From the NCBI RefSeq assembly GCF_000739015.1, contig NZ_JPUG01000078.1, forward strand, positions 186,001 to 250,000: 64,000 bases of DNA, read 5' to 3'. Of the stretch, positions 27,623-37,506 are shown one piece after another. The stretch is from Microvirga sp. BSC39 (GTDB lineage Bacteria > Pseudomonadota > Alphaproteobacteria > Rhizobiales > Beijerinckiaceae). The notes beneath the pieces were generated by a model, which did no database searches, was not told the origin of the DNA, and saw only the letters and a program-made list of their open reading frames with translations. Position 1 is the first letter of the stretch; every line of letters begins with the position of its first letter. A program made the position numbers and the translations under genes.

Positions 27623-27805
27623 AGGTGCTTTTCTTTGCGGATGTGCCCGCGGACGGCCCTTGTTGAAAGTCCCTGCAAGCGACGAAGGGCGGCCCCTTCT
27701 TGAATAACGCAGCGGCCGTCACTGCCGGCGCGGCGGGCTTCTAGCACATCGCGCCTGAGCTTAAAACGGAATTTCTCTCAGGGTTCCACGGTCCAGCTTG
27801 CAGCC

Positions 27806-29092
<1,287 letters not shown>

Positions 29093-29168
29093 GCTGCAAT
29101 CCACGACGGCAGCTCCGGGCTGCCGCCGTTTAGCTGATGCCAAAAGCCCTCCTCGTCAAGCGCGGCTT

Positions 29169-29191
29169 AGAGCATCGGTCCCGAAAGTGGA
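29169..29191. repeat. Decayed half of type 1 palindromic repeat
   Basis: agagcatcggtcccgaaagtgg matches the left arm of the type 1 element with two changes, but the right arm is missing. Confidence 0.5.
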
Positions 29192-29249
29192 CCTGCTCGT
29201 CTGGGGGCTCCGCCGAACTCCACCCCCCTGAGCGGCGAAAGCTCACGGA

Positions 29250-29753
29250 TTAGTGAACATCCTGGCAATGAGGGCACTGGCCGGTGATCTCCAGGGCGCG
29301 GGCCAGAGGCTGGTAGCCCTGCGCCGTCAGCACCCTGCGAACGGTTTCCGCCACGTCGGTGCAGGTGATCTCGGTCGCCTCGCCGCAATCCTCGCAGATC
29401 AGGAAGGCCGGGACCCCATGGCCGCTCGTGCTGGCGATGTAGGCGTTCCGGCTCGCGAGGCGATGAGCCAGGCCGTGCTCGATCAGGAAGTCCAGGGCGC
29501 GGTAGACCGTGATAGGGGCCATCCGCCGTCCCTGGGAAACGAGGGCATCCGCCAGGTCGTAAGCCCCGAGCGGCTTGGCGGCGCCGAGAAGCACCTCGAG
29601 CACGCGCCGGCGGATCGGCGTCAGCCGCACGCCCTTGGCCCGGCATAGAGCCTCGGTGTCCGCCAGGATCTTCCCGGTGCCGGAGGCCGGGGAGGCCTGG
29701 AAGCGAGCGGTTTCGCCAGGAAGGTGGTGCTGCAGGGATGGAGTGTGGACCAT
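29250..29753 (-). CDS. zur: Fur-family repressor, Zur-like
   Basis: A 167-residue metal-dependent repressor. The winged-helix part has RLTPIRRRVLEVLLGAAKPLGAYDLAD and APITVYRALDFLIEHGLAHRL, which are characteristic of Zur. Two CxxC pairs (ICEDCGE and GQCPHCQ) form the structural zinc site. The regulatory zinc ligands lie around the AYIASTSGHG region, where the usual Cys is Ser-replaced. It would repress zinc uptake genes; none is adjacent. A 10-bp palindrome, TGTTATAACA, 86 bp before the start suggests self-regulation. Fur or Mur identity is less likely but not excluded. Confidence 0.85.
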   Translation of the reverse strand: MVHTPSLQHHLPGETARFQASPASGTGKILADTEALCRAKGVRLTPIRRRVLEVLLGAAKPLGAYDLADALVSQGRRMAPITVYRALDFLIEHGLAHRLASRNAYIASTSGHGVPAFLICEDCGEATEITCTDVAETVRRVLTAQGYQPLARALEITGQCPHCQDVH

Positions 29754-29838
29754 CGGGATCCCTCTTCGAATAAGGCTGAAGGTTGAAGGCGATGCGGCAC
29801 CACACCTGAAGTTCAGGCATATCCACCTCGTTCATAGA

Positions 29839-29848
29839 TGTTATAACA
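29839..29848. promoter_or_regulatory. Candidate Zur/Fur-type operator
   Basis: TGTTATAACA is a perfect palindrome in an AT-rich stretch upstream of the Zur-like gene. Alphaproteobacterial Zur sites contain TGTTATA/TATAACA half-sites, so it is a plausible autoregulatory box. The flanks do not extend the symmetry. Confidence 0.4.
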
Positions 29849-29909
29849 CTACATGTTTCGAGGGGTAAACAGCAAAGTCTGTTGTTCGACACTTAAAAGT
29901 CGATCGCGA

Positions 29910-30554
29910 CTACCGAAAACGCCAGACACTCGACTTCTTGATGTCGGAGTCCTCTAGGGTCCGCGTGACCGGCACCTCGTACATGGCCAAGCTCTCGAGC
30001 CGATCCTTCGGCAGATAGCTGCGCCCCGGATCGCCGATCAGGACCGTCGCTCCGCGATTGCTCAGGCTGAGCAGCCACTCAATCACGCGGGCGGCAAGAT
30101 CATGCTCGTAGCAGATATCGCCGGCCAGCACCGTGTCCCACCCCCGGTCCTGTCCGACGATATCGGCGGCAAGGGGGGCGACGGCAACGCCGTTGGCCTG
30201 CGCATTCACACCGATGGCCGCGATGGCGAAGGGGTCGATGTCGCAGGCAATCACCTCGGCAGCCCCGGCCTTCATCGCCGCGATCGCCACGAGGCCTGAC
30301 CCAGAGGCAAAGTCGAGCACGCGTCGCCCACTCACCGTGTCGGGATGATCGAGGATATAGCGCGCCAGCGCCTGCCCGCCCGCCCAGGCGAAGGCCCAGA
30401 AGGGTGGGGGTAAGCCGATCTCACCGAGCTCCTCCTCGGTCCTCTGCCACAGCTCCGTGGCCTCGTCCGCCACGTGGAGCATGATCTCCGGCGCATGGGG
30501 GACCGGGAGGAGCCGGGTCTCGGCAAGGATGAAAGCGACCGGATCGGTGATCAT
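29910..30554 (-). CDS. Class I methyltransferase, ETF-beta lysine methyltransferase-like
   Basis: A 214-residue SAM-dependent enzyme. The SAM motif is VLDFASGSGLVAIAAMKAGA, followed by VIACDIDPFAIAAI. The pre-motif PPFWAFAWAGGQALARYILDHP and DTVLAGDICYEHDLAARVIEWL match the family of lysine methyltransferases that includes METTL20, which modifies the electron transfer flavoprotein beta subunit. The ATG at 30554 overlaps the stop of the upstream glycosyltransferase gene by 4 bp (ATGA), so the two are translationally coupled. The target protein is inferred from the family only. Confidence 0.82.
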   Translation of the reverse strand: MITDPVAFILAETRLLPVPHAPEIMLHVADEATELWQRTEEELGEIGLPPPFWAFAWAGGQALARYILDHPDTVSGRRVLDFASGSGLVAIAAMKAGAAEVIACDIDPFAIAAIGVNAQANGVAVAPLAADIVGQDRGWDTVLAGDICYEHDLAARVIEWLLSLSNRGATVLIGDPGRSYLPKDRLESLAMYEVPVTRTLEDSDIKKSSVWRFR

Positions 30555-31738
30555 GAGGCCAGCATGGAGCGGTACAGCTCCTTGACGCTGTCCATCACGT
30601 CCCGTTCCGTGAATCCGTCGAGAACCCGTAAGCGGACGGCCTCGCCCATGCGGACGACGCGATCCGGCTGGCCGGAGAGAGTCAGGAGGGCTTCGGACAG
30701 GGCTCCGGCATCGCCCGGCGGCACGAGCAGTCCCTCGACGCCGTGCCGCACGAGGGTCCGGCAACCGGGCACGTCGGTCGTCACGATGGCACGGCCACAG
30801 GATGCTGCCTCCAGAAGCGTGCGCGGCAGGCCCTCGCCGCCGCGGGAGGGCAGGCAGGCCACGTGATGCTCCCGCCAGACGCCCGCGATATCCCGCGTCG
30901 CGCCATGCCAGGCGATGCCGGGCTCCTCGCCCCAGGCCTTCAGGGTCGCTTCGGGGATCGCCTTCGGGTTCGACGGGTCGGGGGCGCCGTAGAGGGAGAG
31001 CTCGATGGGTGCCCCTTTCGCCCGCGCCGTGCGGACCGCCTCCACGGCCACGTCGATGCCCTTGGACCAGAGCATGCGGGCGACCACCGCAACCTTGAAC
31101 GGTGGCTGGACCCGCAGGGGGCTGGGCTTGAGGGCTTCAGGATCGACGCCGGCTCCGCCCAGGATGGTGACGTGGGCCCCTGCCGGGTCGAGGCCGAGGA
31201 GCTTCGGATCGTCGGTGTTCTCGAAAACGTAGTGGGTCCGGCTCGTCTGGAGGCCGCGCATCAGCAGACGGATCGCTCGCTGCGACAGGCGTCCGACCAT
31301 GTCGGTCCGGGCGCCGAGAAACCCAAGGCCGGTGAGCGCATAGACCCGCCGCCCGACACCGGCCAAGGTGGCGGCAAAACCGCCGAGCAGGATGCCCTTG
31401 AGGGCAATGCAGTGGACGAGATCGGCTTTCTCGGCCTTGAGAATGGCCGCCAGCTGTCCGGAGGCATCGCCCATGGTGATCGGGTTCAGGCTGCGGCGCT
31501 CGATGTCGAGCGGAACGATCTTGACGCCCAAGGCCTCGATCGCTTCCCGGTGCGCCCGCACCCGTGTGACCACGGTCACTGCAAGCCCCAGTTCGCGGGC
31601 GGCCCTCACCATCGGCAGGAAATGGGAGGCGAAGAACCAGTCCTCGGTCACGACGAAAACGAGCTTGCGGCCAAGGATCTCGGGAGCTTGGGTCTCAAGA
31701 GCGGGAGAGGAGGGCAAAGGACGATCCGGGTGAAGCAA
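30551..31738 (-). CDS. Glycosyltransferase family 4 protein
   Basis: A 395-residue GT-B enzyme. The N-terminal Rossmann part begins KLVFVVTEDWFFASHFLPM; the nucleotide-sugar part has VAVVARMLWSKGIDVAVEAV and GEGLPRTLLEAASCGRAIVTTDVPGC, with the E-x7-E type motif. No ATG lies near the expected start; TTG 31738, with AAGGG upstream, is the best candidate. The arrangement resembles capsule or lipopolysaccharide N-acetyl-sugar transferases. It overlaps the downstream methyltransferase gene by 4 bp and is divergent from the SemiSWEET gene. Acceptor and donor are unknown. Confidence 0.85.
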   Translation of the reverse strand: MLHPDRPLPSSPALETQAPEILGRKLVFVVTEDWFFASHFLPMVRAARELGLAVTVVTRVRAHREAIEALGVKIVPLDIERRSLNPITMGDASGQLAAILKAEKADLVHCIALKGILLGGFAATLAGVGRRVYALTGLGFLGARTDMVGRLSQRAIRLLMRGLQTSRTHYVFENTDDPKLLGLDPAGAHVTILGGAGVDPEALKPSPLRVQPPFKVAVVARMLWSKGIDVAVEAVRTARAKGAPIELSLYGAPDPSNPKAIPEATLKAWGEEPGIAWHGATRDIAGVWREHHVACLPSRGGEGLPRTLLEAASCGRAIVTTDVPGCRTLVRHGVEGLLVPPGDAGALSEALLTLSGQPDRVVRMGEAVRLRVLDGFTERDVMDSVKELYRSMLAS

Positions 31739-31825
31739 GGCGCCCTTGTAACCTCCCCATGAGGGAAAAGGGAACTCCCCTCGGCTGCACCCGTTGCCGT
31801 CAACTTGTGCAACGGGAGGAACCTC

Positions 31826-32155
31826 ATGGCGGATTGGCTGCCGACAGTTCTGGCGACCATCGCGGGCATTCTCTCCACGTCGAGCTTCGTTCCCCAGGTG
31901 CTGAAGGCCTGGCGCGAGAGGGACACGGCCGCCATCTCCAAGCACATGTACATCGTGACCGTCACGGCTTTCATCCTGTGGACGGCCTATGGATTCCTGA
32001 TCGGTGCTTGGCCGCTCATCGTCTTCAACCTGTTGAGCCTGGGCCTCAGCGCCACGATTCTCATCCTGAAGCTCCGCAACGATCGCAGCGGGACCGGCGC
32101 GCCGTCCGCTGCGTCGACCTCACGCAGGGAACCTGAGGCAGCACGGCCCGGTTGA
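31826..32155 (+). CDS. SemiSWEET sugar transporter
   Basis: A 109-residue membrane protein with three hydrophobic segments and the PQ-loop (SFVPQVLKAWRERDTAAIS), followed by VTAFILWTAYGF and WPLIVFNLLSLGLSATILI. ATG 31826 has GGGAGGA seven bases before it. SemiSWEETs work as dimers and let mono- or disaccharides cross the inner membrane down their gradient. The last 20 residues are a polar tail. It starts 87 bp from the divergent glycosyltransferase gene and is followed after 27 bp by a topoisomerase gene. Confidence 0.9.
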   Translation: MADWLPTVLATIAGILSTSSFVPQVLKAWRERDTAAISKHMYIVTVTAFILWTAYGFLIGAWPLIVFNLLSLGLSATILILKLRNDRSGTGAPSAASTSRREPEAARPG

Positions 32156-32182
32156 CGTTCTGCTCTTCAGACAAGGCGCCCC

Positions 32183-33355
32183 ATGCTGCTGGAACCCAAC
32201 GCCACCACCGAGAACATCGTCGACCCCCGGGATGCCGCCGAAACGGCAGGCCTGCTTTACGTCTCGGACGAGGAGCCCGGCATCCGGCGCAAAAAATCCG
32301 GCAAGGGCTTCACCTATCAGAAGCCCGATGGCTCAAGGGTTGCCGACAAGGCGACGCTCGATCGCATCAAGTCGCTGGCCATACCGCCGGCCTACACGGA
32401 CGTGTGGATCTGCGCGAAGGCGAATGGCCACATCCAGGCGACGGGGCGCGATGCCAAGGGCCGCAAGCAGTATCGCTACCACCCGGCGTTCCGCGAGGTC
32501 CGCGAGAGCACGAAATACGAGCACATGCTCGAATTCGCCCGAGGGCTGCCGGCCATCCGCGAGACCATCGACGCGCATATGAGCCTGCGCGGGCTGCCGC
32601 GGGAGAAGGTGCTGGCCACCGTGGTGCACCTGCTCGAGAACACCCTCATCCGCGTCGGCAATGCCGATTACGTGAAGCAGAACAAGAGCTACGGCCTCAC
32701 CACCCTGCGCGACCCGCATGTGAAGGTCGAAGGCGGCGAGCTGCGCTTCCAGTTCAAGGGCAAGAGCGGCAAGATCTGGAAGCTACAGGTGAAGGATCGG
32801 CGCATCGCCAGGATCGTGAAGGCCTGCCAGGACCTTCCCGGACAGGATCTGTTCCAGTATCTCGACGAGAACGGCGAGCAGCAATCGGTCACGTCCGCCG
32901 ACGTGAACTCCTATCTCAAGGAGATCACCGGCCGCGAGATCACGGCCAAGGATTTCCGCACCTGGGCCGGCACGGTGCTCGCCGCGCTCGCTCTTGCGGA
33001 GTTCGAGGAGTTCGACAGCGACGCCAAGGCCAAGAAGAATATCCGGGCCGCTATCGAGAAGGTCTCGGCCCGGCTCGGCAACACCCCGAGCATCTGCCGC
33101 AAATGCTACGTGCACCCCGAGGTGTTCTCCTCCTATCTCGACGGCGAGCTTCTTCTTGAGGTCAAAGAGGAGATCGAAACGGAGCTGCGCGAGGAGCTGC
33201 CATCCCTCAAGCCCGAAGAGGCCGCGGTTCTCACCCTGCTGCAGGAACGCCTCTCCCGCGAGGTGAAGAAGCAGGAAGAGGCGAAGCCTGCCAGGAAGCG
33301 ACGTGCATCGTCGGGCAAGGCGCAGGCCAAGGTCCAGGCCGAGTTGCGCCCCTGA
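32183..33355 (+). CDS. DNA topoisomerase IB
   Basis: A 390-residue enzyme of the bacterial/poxvirus type that relaxes supercoils through a 3'-phosphotyrosine. The N-terminal DNA-clamp has KGFTYQKPDGSRV and IPPAYTDVWIC. The catalytic domain has LENTLIRVGNADYVKQNKSYGLTTL, KDFRTWAGT and the nucleophile Tyr309 in CRKCYVHPEVF. The C-terminal 90 residues are Glu/Lys-rich, with a basic tail. Similar genes are scattered in Rhizobiales and pseudomonads, with roles in stress or genome maintenance that are not well fixed. Confidence 0.93.
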   Translation: MLLEPNATTENIVDPRDAAETAGLLYVSDEEPGIRRKKSGKGFTYQKPDGSRVADKATLDRIKSLAIPPAYTDVWICAKANGHIQATGRDAKGRKQYRYHPAFREVRESTKYEHMLEFARGLPAIRETIDAHMSLRGLPREKVLATVVHLLENTLIRVGNADYVKQNKSYGLTTLRDPHVKVEGGELRFQFKGKSGKIWKLQVKDRRIARIVKACQDLPGQDLFQYLDENGEQQSVTSADVNSYLKEITGREITAKDFRTWAGTVLAALALAEFEEFDSDAKAKKNIRAAIEKVSARLGNTPSICRKCYVHPEVFSSYLDGELLLEVKEEIETELREELPSLKPEEAAVLTLLQERLSREVKKQEEAKPARKRRASSGKAQAKVQAELRP

Positions 33356-33363
33356 AATTCACC

Positions 33364-33398
33364 GTCATCCCGGATCGGCTTCGCCGTCCGGGATCGTC
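33364..33398. repeat. Short REP-like palindrome
   Basis: atcccgga / tccgggat arms enclose a smaller cggc-ttc-gccg hairpin, within gtcat...gtc flanks. It has the same gtcatnccgg theme as the repeats at 51037-51315. Confidence 0.6.
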
Positions 33399-33483
33399 AG
33401 AAAAAGTTCAAGGCACCTACAGTGACTTGACCCGCCACAGCTCCCATGGTCCATCGCATCCACATCAAGCGTGACCGGATGAG

Positions 33484-33834
33484 ATGACTCGTTCTCTGAA
33501 ATCAATAATCTCTCTTGCGGGGTTGCTGGCCGCCATCTTTGCCGGCGGTGTTTCGCATGCCGTCGCTCAGAGCACCCCGCCAAAGTCTTGGCCCGAGGTG
33601 AAATGCGAGCGCTATGGAAAGGCCTGGGCAGAGGCGCTTATGCGGCGGGGCAGGCAGGGCCTGAGCCCGGAGTTCATCGAGCGTCACGAGGCTTTCCTCG
33701 CATCCGGCTGCACGACGAAGGCCGATGTCTGCCCCAGGTCCACGGAGGAACTCGACATGGCCAACATCATGGTGGTCGCAGCCATGAATGCCGGCACGGC
33801 GAGCACCTTTCCGCCCTTCGCCTGCCGCAAGTGA
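33484..33834 (+). CDS. Small secreted protein of unknown function
   Basis: A 116-residue protein with a clear signal peptide (MTRSLKS, hydrophobic core, SHAVAQ at about 28). The mature part is about 88 residues with four Cys (positions around 41, 76, 83 and 114), so two disulfides are possible. Conserved-looking pieces are VKCERYGKAWAEALMRRG and FLASGC. The family is unknown to me. It has 128 bp upstream with a short palindrome and stands before a metallo-hydrolase gene on the same strand. Confidence 0.7.
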   Translation: MTRSLKSIISLAGLLAAIFAGGVSHAVAQSTPPKSWPEVKCERYGKAWAEALMRRGRQGLSPEFIERHEAFLASGCTTKADVCPRSTEELDMANIMVVAAMNAGTASTFPPFACRK

Positions 33835-33917
33835 TCGTCGGCCTGGGATTTCAGCCTCTCGAACATTTTCCTCAAGCCCCGCGTTAGGCCCTCGTCCCTT
33901 CTTTCAGCGAGGTTCCC

Positions 33918-34796
33918 ATGCGCATCCATCACCTCAATTGCGGCTGCATGTGCCCGGTGGGCGGACGGCTCTGGGATGGGGTGAGCCGCGGGCTGACGGC
34001 GCATCTGGTCTGCCACTGCCAGCTGATCGAGACGGATCGCAACGGGCTCGTACTCGTCGACACGGGGATCGGCGCCCGTGACGTGGAGGATCCCTACGAG
34101 CGCCTGAGCCCGCTTTTCGTTCACGTGAACCGCATTCAGCTGGAGCACCGCTACACCGCTGTCGAGCAGGTGAGGAGCCTCGGCTTCTCTCCGCGCGATG
34201 TGCGCCACATCGTGCTGACGCATCTCGACTTCGATCATGCGGGCGGCCTCGAGGACTTTCCGGATGCGACGGTGCACGTGCTGCGCGCCGAACTGGAGGA
34301 GGCCGAGGTTCGGCAGGGCTTCATTCATCGGCGCCGCTACCGTCCGGAGCAATGGGACGGCGTTCGCGACTGGCGATTCTACGACCGGACAGGTGAGCGC
34401 TGGTTCGGCTTCGGCTCCGTGCGCGACCTCGACGGCCTGCCGCCCGAGATCCTGATGATTCCCCTGCCGGGCCACACGATGGGCCATGCGGGCATCGCCA
34501 TCGACACGCCCCAGGGGTGGCTGCTGAACGCGGGCGACGCCTATTTTCACCGGCACGAGATGGACGAGGACCCGTCCTGCACGCCGGGGCTGCTGGCTTA
34601 CCAAAAGCTGATGGAAGAGAACCGGCCGCTGCGCCTTCACAACCAGGAGCGCCTGCGGGACCTGGCGAACGATCCTCGCAGCAACGTGAAGATCTTCTGC
34701 AGCCACGATCCCGTGGAGCTCGAAGCCCTGCAGCGCCTGAGCAACGGATGGCGTCCGCTTCGCTCGGACCACGGGGCCGGAATGGGGGTCCGCTAG
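33918..34796 (+). CDS. Metallo-beta-lactamase fold hydrolase, lactonase-like
   Basis: A 292-residue soluble enzyme. The dinuclear metal motif is THLDFDHAGG; further ligands lie in LPGHTMGHAG, NAGDAY and CSHDP. The organisation resembles the AiiA/AttM N-acyl-homoserine lactonase group, including the N-terminal VLVDTGIG strand and a variable insert with ERLSPLFVHVNRIQLEHRY. A quorum-quenching or other lactone hydrolase role is possible, but the family covers many substrates. Adjacent to the bd oxidase operon by 72 bp, with no evident functional link. Confidence 0.82.
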   Translation: MRIHHLNCGCMCPVGGRLWDGVSRGLTAHLVCHCQLIETDRNGLVLVDTGIGARDVEDPYERLSPLFVHVNRIQLEHRYTAVEQVRSLGFSPRDVRHIVLTHLDFDHAGGLEDFPDATVHVLRAELEEAEVRQGFIHRRRYRPEQWDGVRDWRFYDRTGERWFGFGSVRDLDGLPPEILMIPLPGHTMGHAGIAIDTPQGWLLNAGDAYFHRHEMDEDPSCTPGLLAYQKLMEENRPLRLHNQERLRDLANDPRSNVKIFCSHDPVELEALQRLSNGWRPLRSDHGAGMGVR

Positions 34797-34868
34797 CCGT
34801 CCGACCCCTGGTCCCGGCCTGCCGCCGCCCTAAAAGCAGGCAGGTACGTCGACAAGGGGAAAGCGGAT

Positions 34869-36305
34869 ATGGAATTTGATGCCCTGCTGCTCTCGCGCAT
34901 CCAGTTCGCGTTCACGATTGCCTTCCATATCATCTTTCCGGCTTTCACCATCGGTCTCGCCAGCTGGCTCGCGGCGCTGGAATTCAACTGGCTGCGCACG
35001 GGCAACCCCCTCTACCGCAATCTCTTCCGCTTCTGGGTGAAGGTCTTCGCGGTCTCCTTCGGCCTCGGCGTCGTGTCCGGCATCGTCATGAGCTACCAGT
35101 TCGGCACGAACTGGTCGCGGTTCTCCGAGTTCACGGGCAACGTTCTCGGGCCCGTCATCGCCTACGAGGTCATCACGGCGTTCTTTCTGGAAGCGGCATT
35201 TCTCGGGATCATGCTGTTCGGCTGGGAGCGTGTCGGCGACCGCCTGCACTTCTTCGCCACCTGCATGGTGGCCCTGGGCACGCTCATTTCCGCGTTCTGG
35301 ATTCTCTCCGCCAATTCCTGGATGCAGACGCCGGACGGCTTTGCCATCGAAAACGGCAAGGCGGTTCCGGTCGACTGGTTCAAGGTGGTGTTCAATCCAT
35401 CCTTCCCCTTACGCTATACCCACATGGTGATGGGCTGCTATCTGACAACGGCCTTCGCGGTTGCTGGCATGTCCGCCTGGATGCTGTTGCGCCATCCGCA
35501 CGATGCGCCGGAGTCAAAGCTCGCCGCCTCGCGGCGTTCGCTGTCCATGGCGCTGTGGTTTGCCACGATCTTTGTGCCGGTCCAGATCATCATCGGCGAT
35601 CTTCATGGTCTCGGCGTGCTGAAATATCAGCCGACGAAGCTTGCCGCCATCGAAGGCAACTGGGATCGCATGTCCAACATGCCCCTGCGGCTCTTTGCGA
35701 TCCCCGACGAGGTGGCGGAGACGAACCATTACGAGATCGGCATCCCGAAGATCGGCAGCTGGATCCTGACCCATGCCTATGACGGCGAGGTTCCCGGGTT
35801 GAAGGAAGTGCCGCCCGAGGATCGCCCGCCGGTCTGGCCTGTCTTCTTCTCCTTCCGCATCATGGTTGCCATCGGCTTTGCGATGCTGGGCATCGGTCTG
35901 TGGAGCCTTTACCTGCGGTGGAAGGGCACGCTGTTCACCAACAGAACCTTCCTGACCGCAGCCATGATCATGACCCCGTCGGGGTTCGGTGCGGTGCTCT
36001 TCGGCTGGTTCACCGCCGAGATCGGCCGGCAGCCCTGGGTGGTCTACGGACACCTGCGCACGGCGGATGCGGTCTCGCCCGTCACGGCCGGCGCGGTCAC
36101 CGCGTCGCTCCTGACGTTCGTCGTCGTCTATGCCTTCGTGTTCGGCTTCGGCTCCTACTACCTCGCCAAGCTCCTGCGGCGCGGCCCCGATCCGATCGAG
36201 GACATCCGCGGCGATGATCTCGGCAAGAAACCGAAGCGTCCGTTCTCCGTGCCGGACGAAGGCATCGAAGGACGGCCCGGCGACAAAGCCCTGCCTGCGC
36301 GATAG
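34869..36305 (+). CDS. cydA: Cytochrome bd-type quinol oxidase subunit I (CioA-like)
   Basis: A 478-residue inner-membrane subunit with nine predicted membrane segments. The conserved His20 (IAFHIIFPAF) is a heme ligand. The GWFTAEIGRQPW motif and the LRYTHMVMGCY segment with its His are present. The Q-loop is short, as in cyanide-insensitive CioA oxidases rather than E. coli CydA. It oxidises quinol and passes electrons to the b595/d site to reduce oxygen. First of three tightly linked genes: 11 bp to subunit II, which overlaps the next gene by one base. Confidence 0.96.
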   Translation: MEFDALLLSRIQFAFTIAFHIIFPAFTIGLASWLAALEFNWLRTGNPLYRNLFRFWVKVFAVSFGLGVVSGIVMSYQFGTNWSRFSEFTGNVLGPVIAYEVITAFFLEAAFLGIMLFGWERVGDRLHFFATCMVALGTLISAFWILSANSWMQTPDGFAIENGKAVPVDWFKVVFNPSFPLRYTHMVMGCYLTTAFAVAGMSAWMLLRHPHDAPESKLAASRRSLSMALWFATIFVPVQIIIGDLHGLGVLKYQPTKLAAIEGNWDRMSNMPLRLFAIPDEVAETNHYEIGIPKIGSWILTHAYDGEVPGLKEVPPEDRPPVWPVFFSFRIMVAIGFAMLGIGLWSLYLRWKGTLFTNRTFLTAAMIMTPSGFGAVLFGWFTAEIGRQPWVVYGHLRTADAVSPVTAGAVTASLLTFVVVYAFVFGFGSYYLAKLLRRGPDPIEDIRGDDLGKKPKRPFSVPDEGIEGRPGDKALPAR

Positions 36306-36316
36306 GAGACGGCACC

Positions 36317-37366
36317 ATGTTCGGTTTCGGAACGGAATACGAGGGAATGGCCTTCTGGCTGCCGCTGATCTGGTCGGGCCTCATCGCGGTCGCGGTGGCC
36401 ATGTACGTGATCGTCGACGGCTTCGATCTCGGCGTCGGCATCCTGTTCAAGGCGGCTCACAACGAGAACTGGCGCGACCGCATGATGTTTTCCGTCGCGC
36501 CCATCTGGGACGGCAACGAGACCTGGCTCATCCTCGGCGGCGGCGGGCTCTTCGCCGTGTTCCATGTAGCCTATGCGGTTCTAATGCCGGCGCTCTATGT
36601 GCCGATCATCCTCATGCTCATCGCGCTCATCTTCCGCGGAGTGGCGTTCGAGTTCCGCTTCAAGGCGGACCGCTCGAAGTTCCTGTGGGACAACGCCTTC
36701 TTCTTCGGCTCCCTGCTCGCGACCTTCTTCCAGGGCATGGTGCTCGGCGCCTTCGTGCAGGGCTTCGCCAATGATGGGCGCCAGTTCACCGGCGGCACCT
36801 TCGACTTCCTCACGCCGTTCAGCGTGCTCACGGGCATCAGCCTGATCTTCGGCTATGCCCTTCTCGGTGCGACCTGGTGCGTGATGAAGACCACCGGCGA
36901 ACTGGAGATCTGGGCGCGGCGCATGGCGGTGCGGTTCTTGGCTCTCACCATCATGGGCATGGCGGCGGTGTCCCTGTGGGTGCCGTTCCTCGGCCGCGAG
37001 ATCGAGACGCGCTGGTTCTCCTGGCCCAACATTGCATTCCTGGCGCCGATCCCCCTGGTCACGGCCTATCTGGCCTACCGGCTCTTCCGCGATCTGGAGG
37101 AGGGGCGCCATTACCGCCCGTTCTTCCTGACGATCGGCCTGTTCCTGCTGGGCTACCTGGGACTGGGCATCAGCCTCTTTCCCTACAACGTGCCGCCGAA
37201 CCTCACGATCTGGGACACGGCCAACACGGTCAGTTCCCAACTCTTCGCCCTGGTGGGCTTCGCCATCGTGATGCCCATCACATTCGCCTATACGGCCTAC
37301 GCCTATTGGGTCTTCCGCGGCAAGGTGGCGGAGGAGATCTCGGGCGGCGGCTACGGGTATCACTGA
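36317..37366 (+). CDS. cydB: Cytochrome bd-type quinol oxidase subunit II (CioB-like)
   Basis: A 349-residue membrane subunit with about nine hydrophobic segments. The opening WLPLIWSGLIAVAVAMYVIVDGFDLGVGIL and the APIWDGNETWLILGGGGLFA block are subunit II signatures. It pairs with CydA to form the oxidase core. The stop TGA shares its last base with the ATG of the following small gene (TGATG), so translation is coupled. Confidence 0.96.
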   Translation: MFGFGTEYEGMAFWLPLIWSGLIAVAVAMYVIVDGFDLGVGILFKAAHNENWRDRMMFSVAPIWDGNETWLILGGGGLFAVFHVAYAVLMPALYVPIILMLIALIFRGVAFEFRFKADRSKFLWDNAFFFGSLLATFFQGMVLGAFVQGFANDGRQFTGGTFDFLTPFSVLTGISLIFGYALLGATWCVMKTTGELEIWARRMAVRFLALTIMGMAAVSLWVPFLGREIETRWFSWPNIAFLAPIPLVTAYLAYRLFRDLEEGRHYRPFFLTIGLFLLGYLGLGISLFPYNVPPNLTIWDTANTVSSQLFALVGFAIVMPITFAYTAYAYWVFRGKVAEEISGGGYGYH

Positions 37367-37506
37367 TGCGGGACGATACGCATCGGTCTGGAGAGCGGCG
37401 CGGGAAGCGCCTGCTCTGGTTCGTCTTTCTCTACGTGGCGAGCCTCGCGATCTTCGCGGGGCTCGTCTACAGCCTGCGGGGCTTGGTGGCTGACGTTTAC
37501 CGATAG
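37366..37506 (+). CDS. Small bd-oxidase-associated membrane protein (DUF2474-like)
   Basis: A 46-residue protein. A basic N-terminus (RSGERRGKR) is followed by a single membrane segment (LLWFVFLYVASLAIFAGLVY) and a short tail. Position, size and topology match small proteins found after cioB (DUF2474 group), which parallel CydX of enteric bd oxidases in stabilising the complex. It is coupled to subunit II by a one-base overlap. Its last ten bases overlap the convergent gene on the other strand. The family name is from memory and should be treated as likely. Confidence 0.78.
   Translation: MRDDTHRSGERRGKRLLWFVFLYVASLAIFAGLVYSLRGLVADVYR

Noticed and set aside
25637..27703. Plus-strand open frame of 688 codons opposite kup
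   Set aside because: The minus-strand Kup is complete and conserved; the plus-strand frame is rich in His, Gln, Arg and Asp with no membrane or domain pattern.
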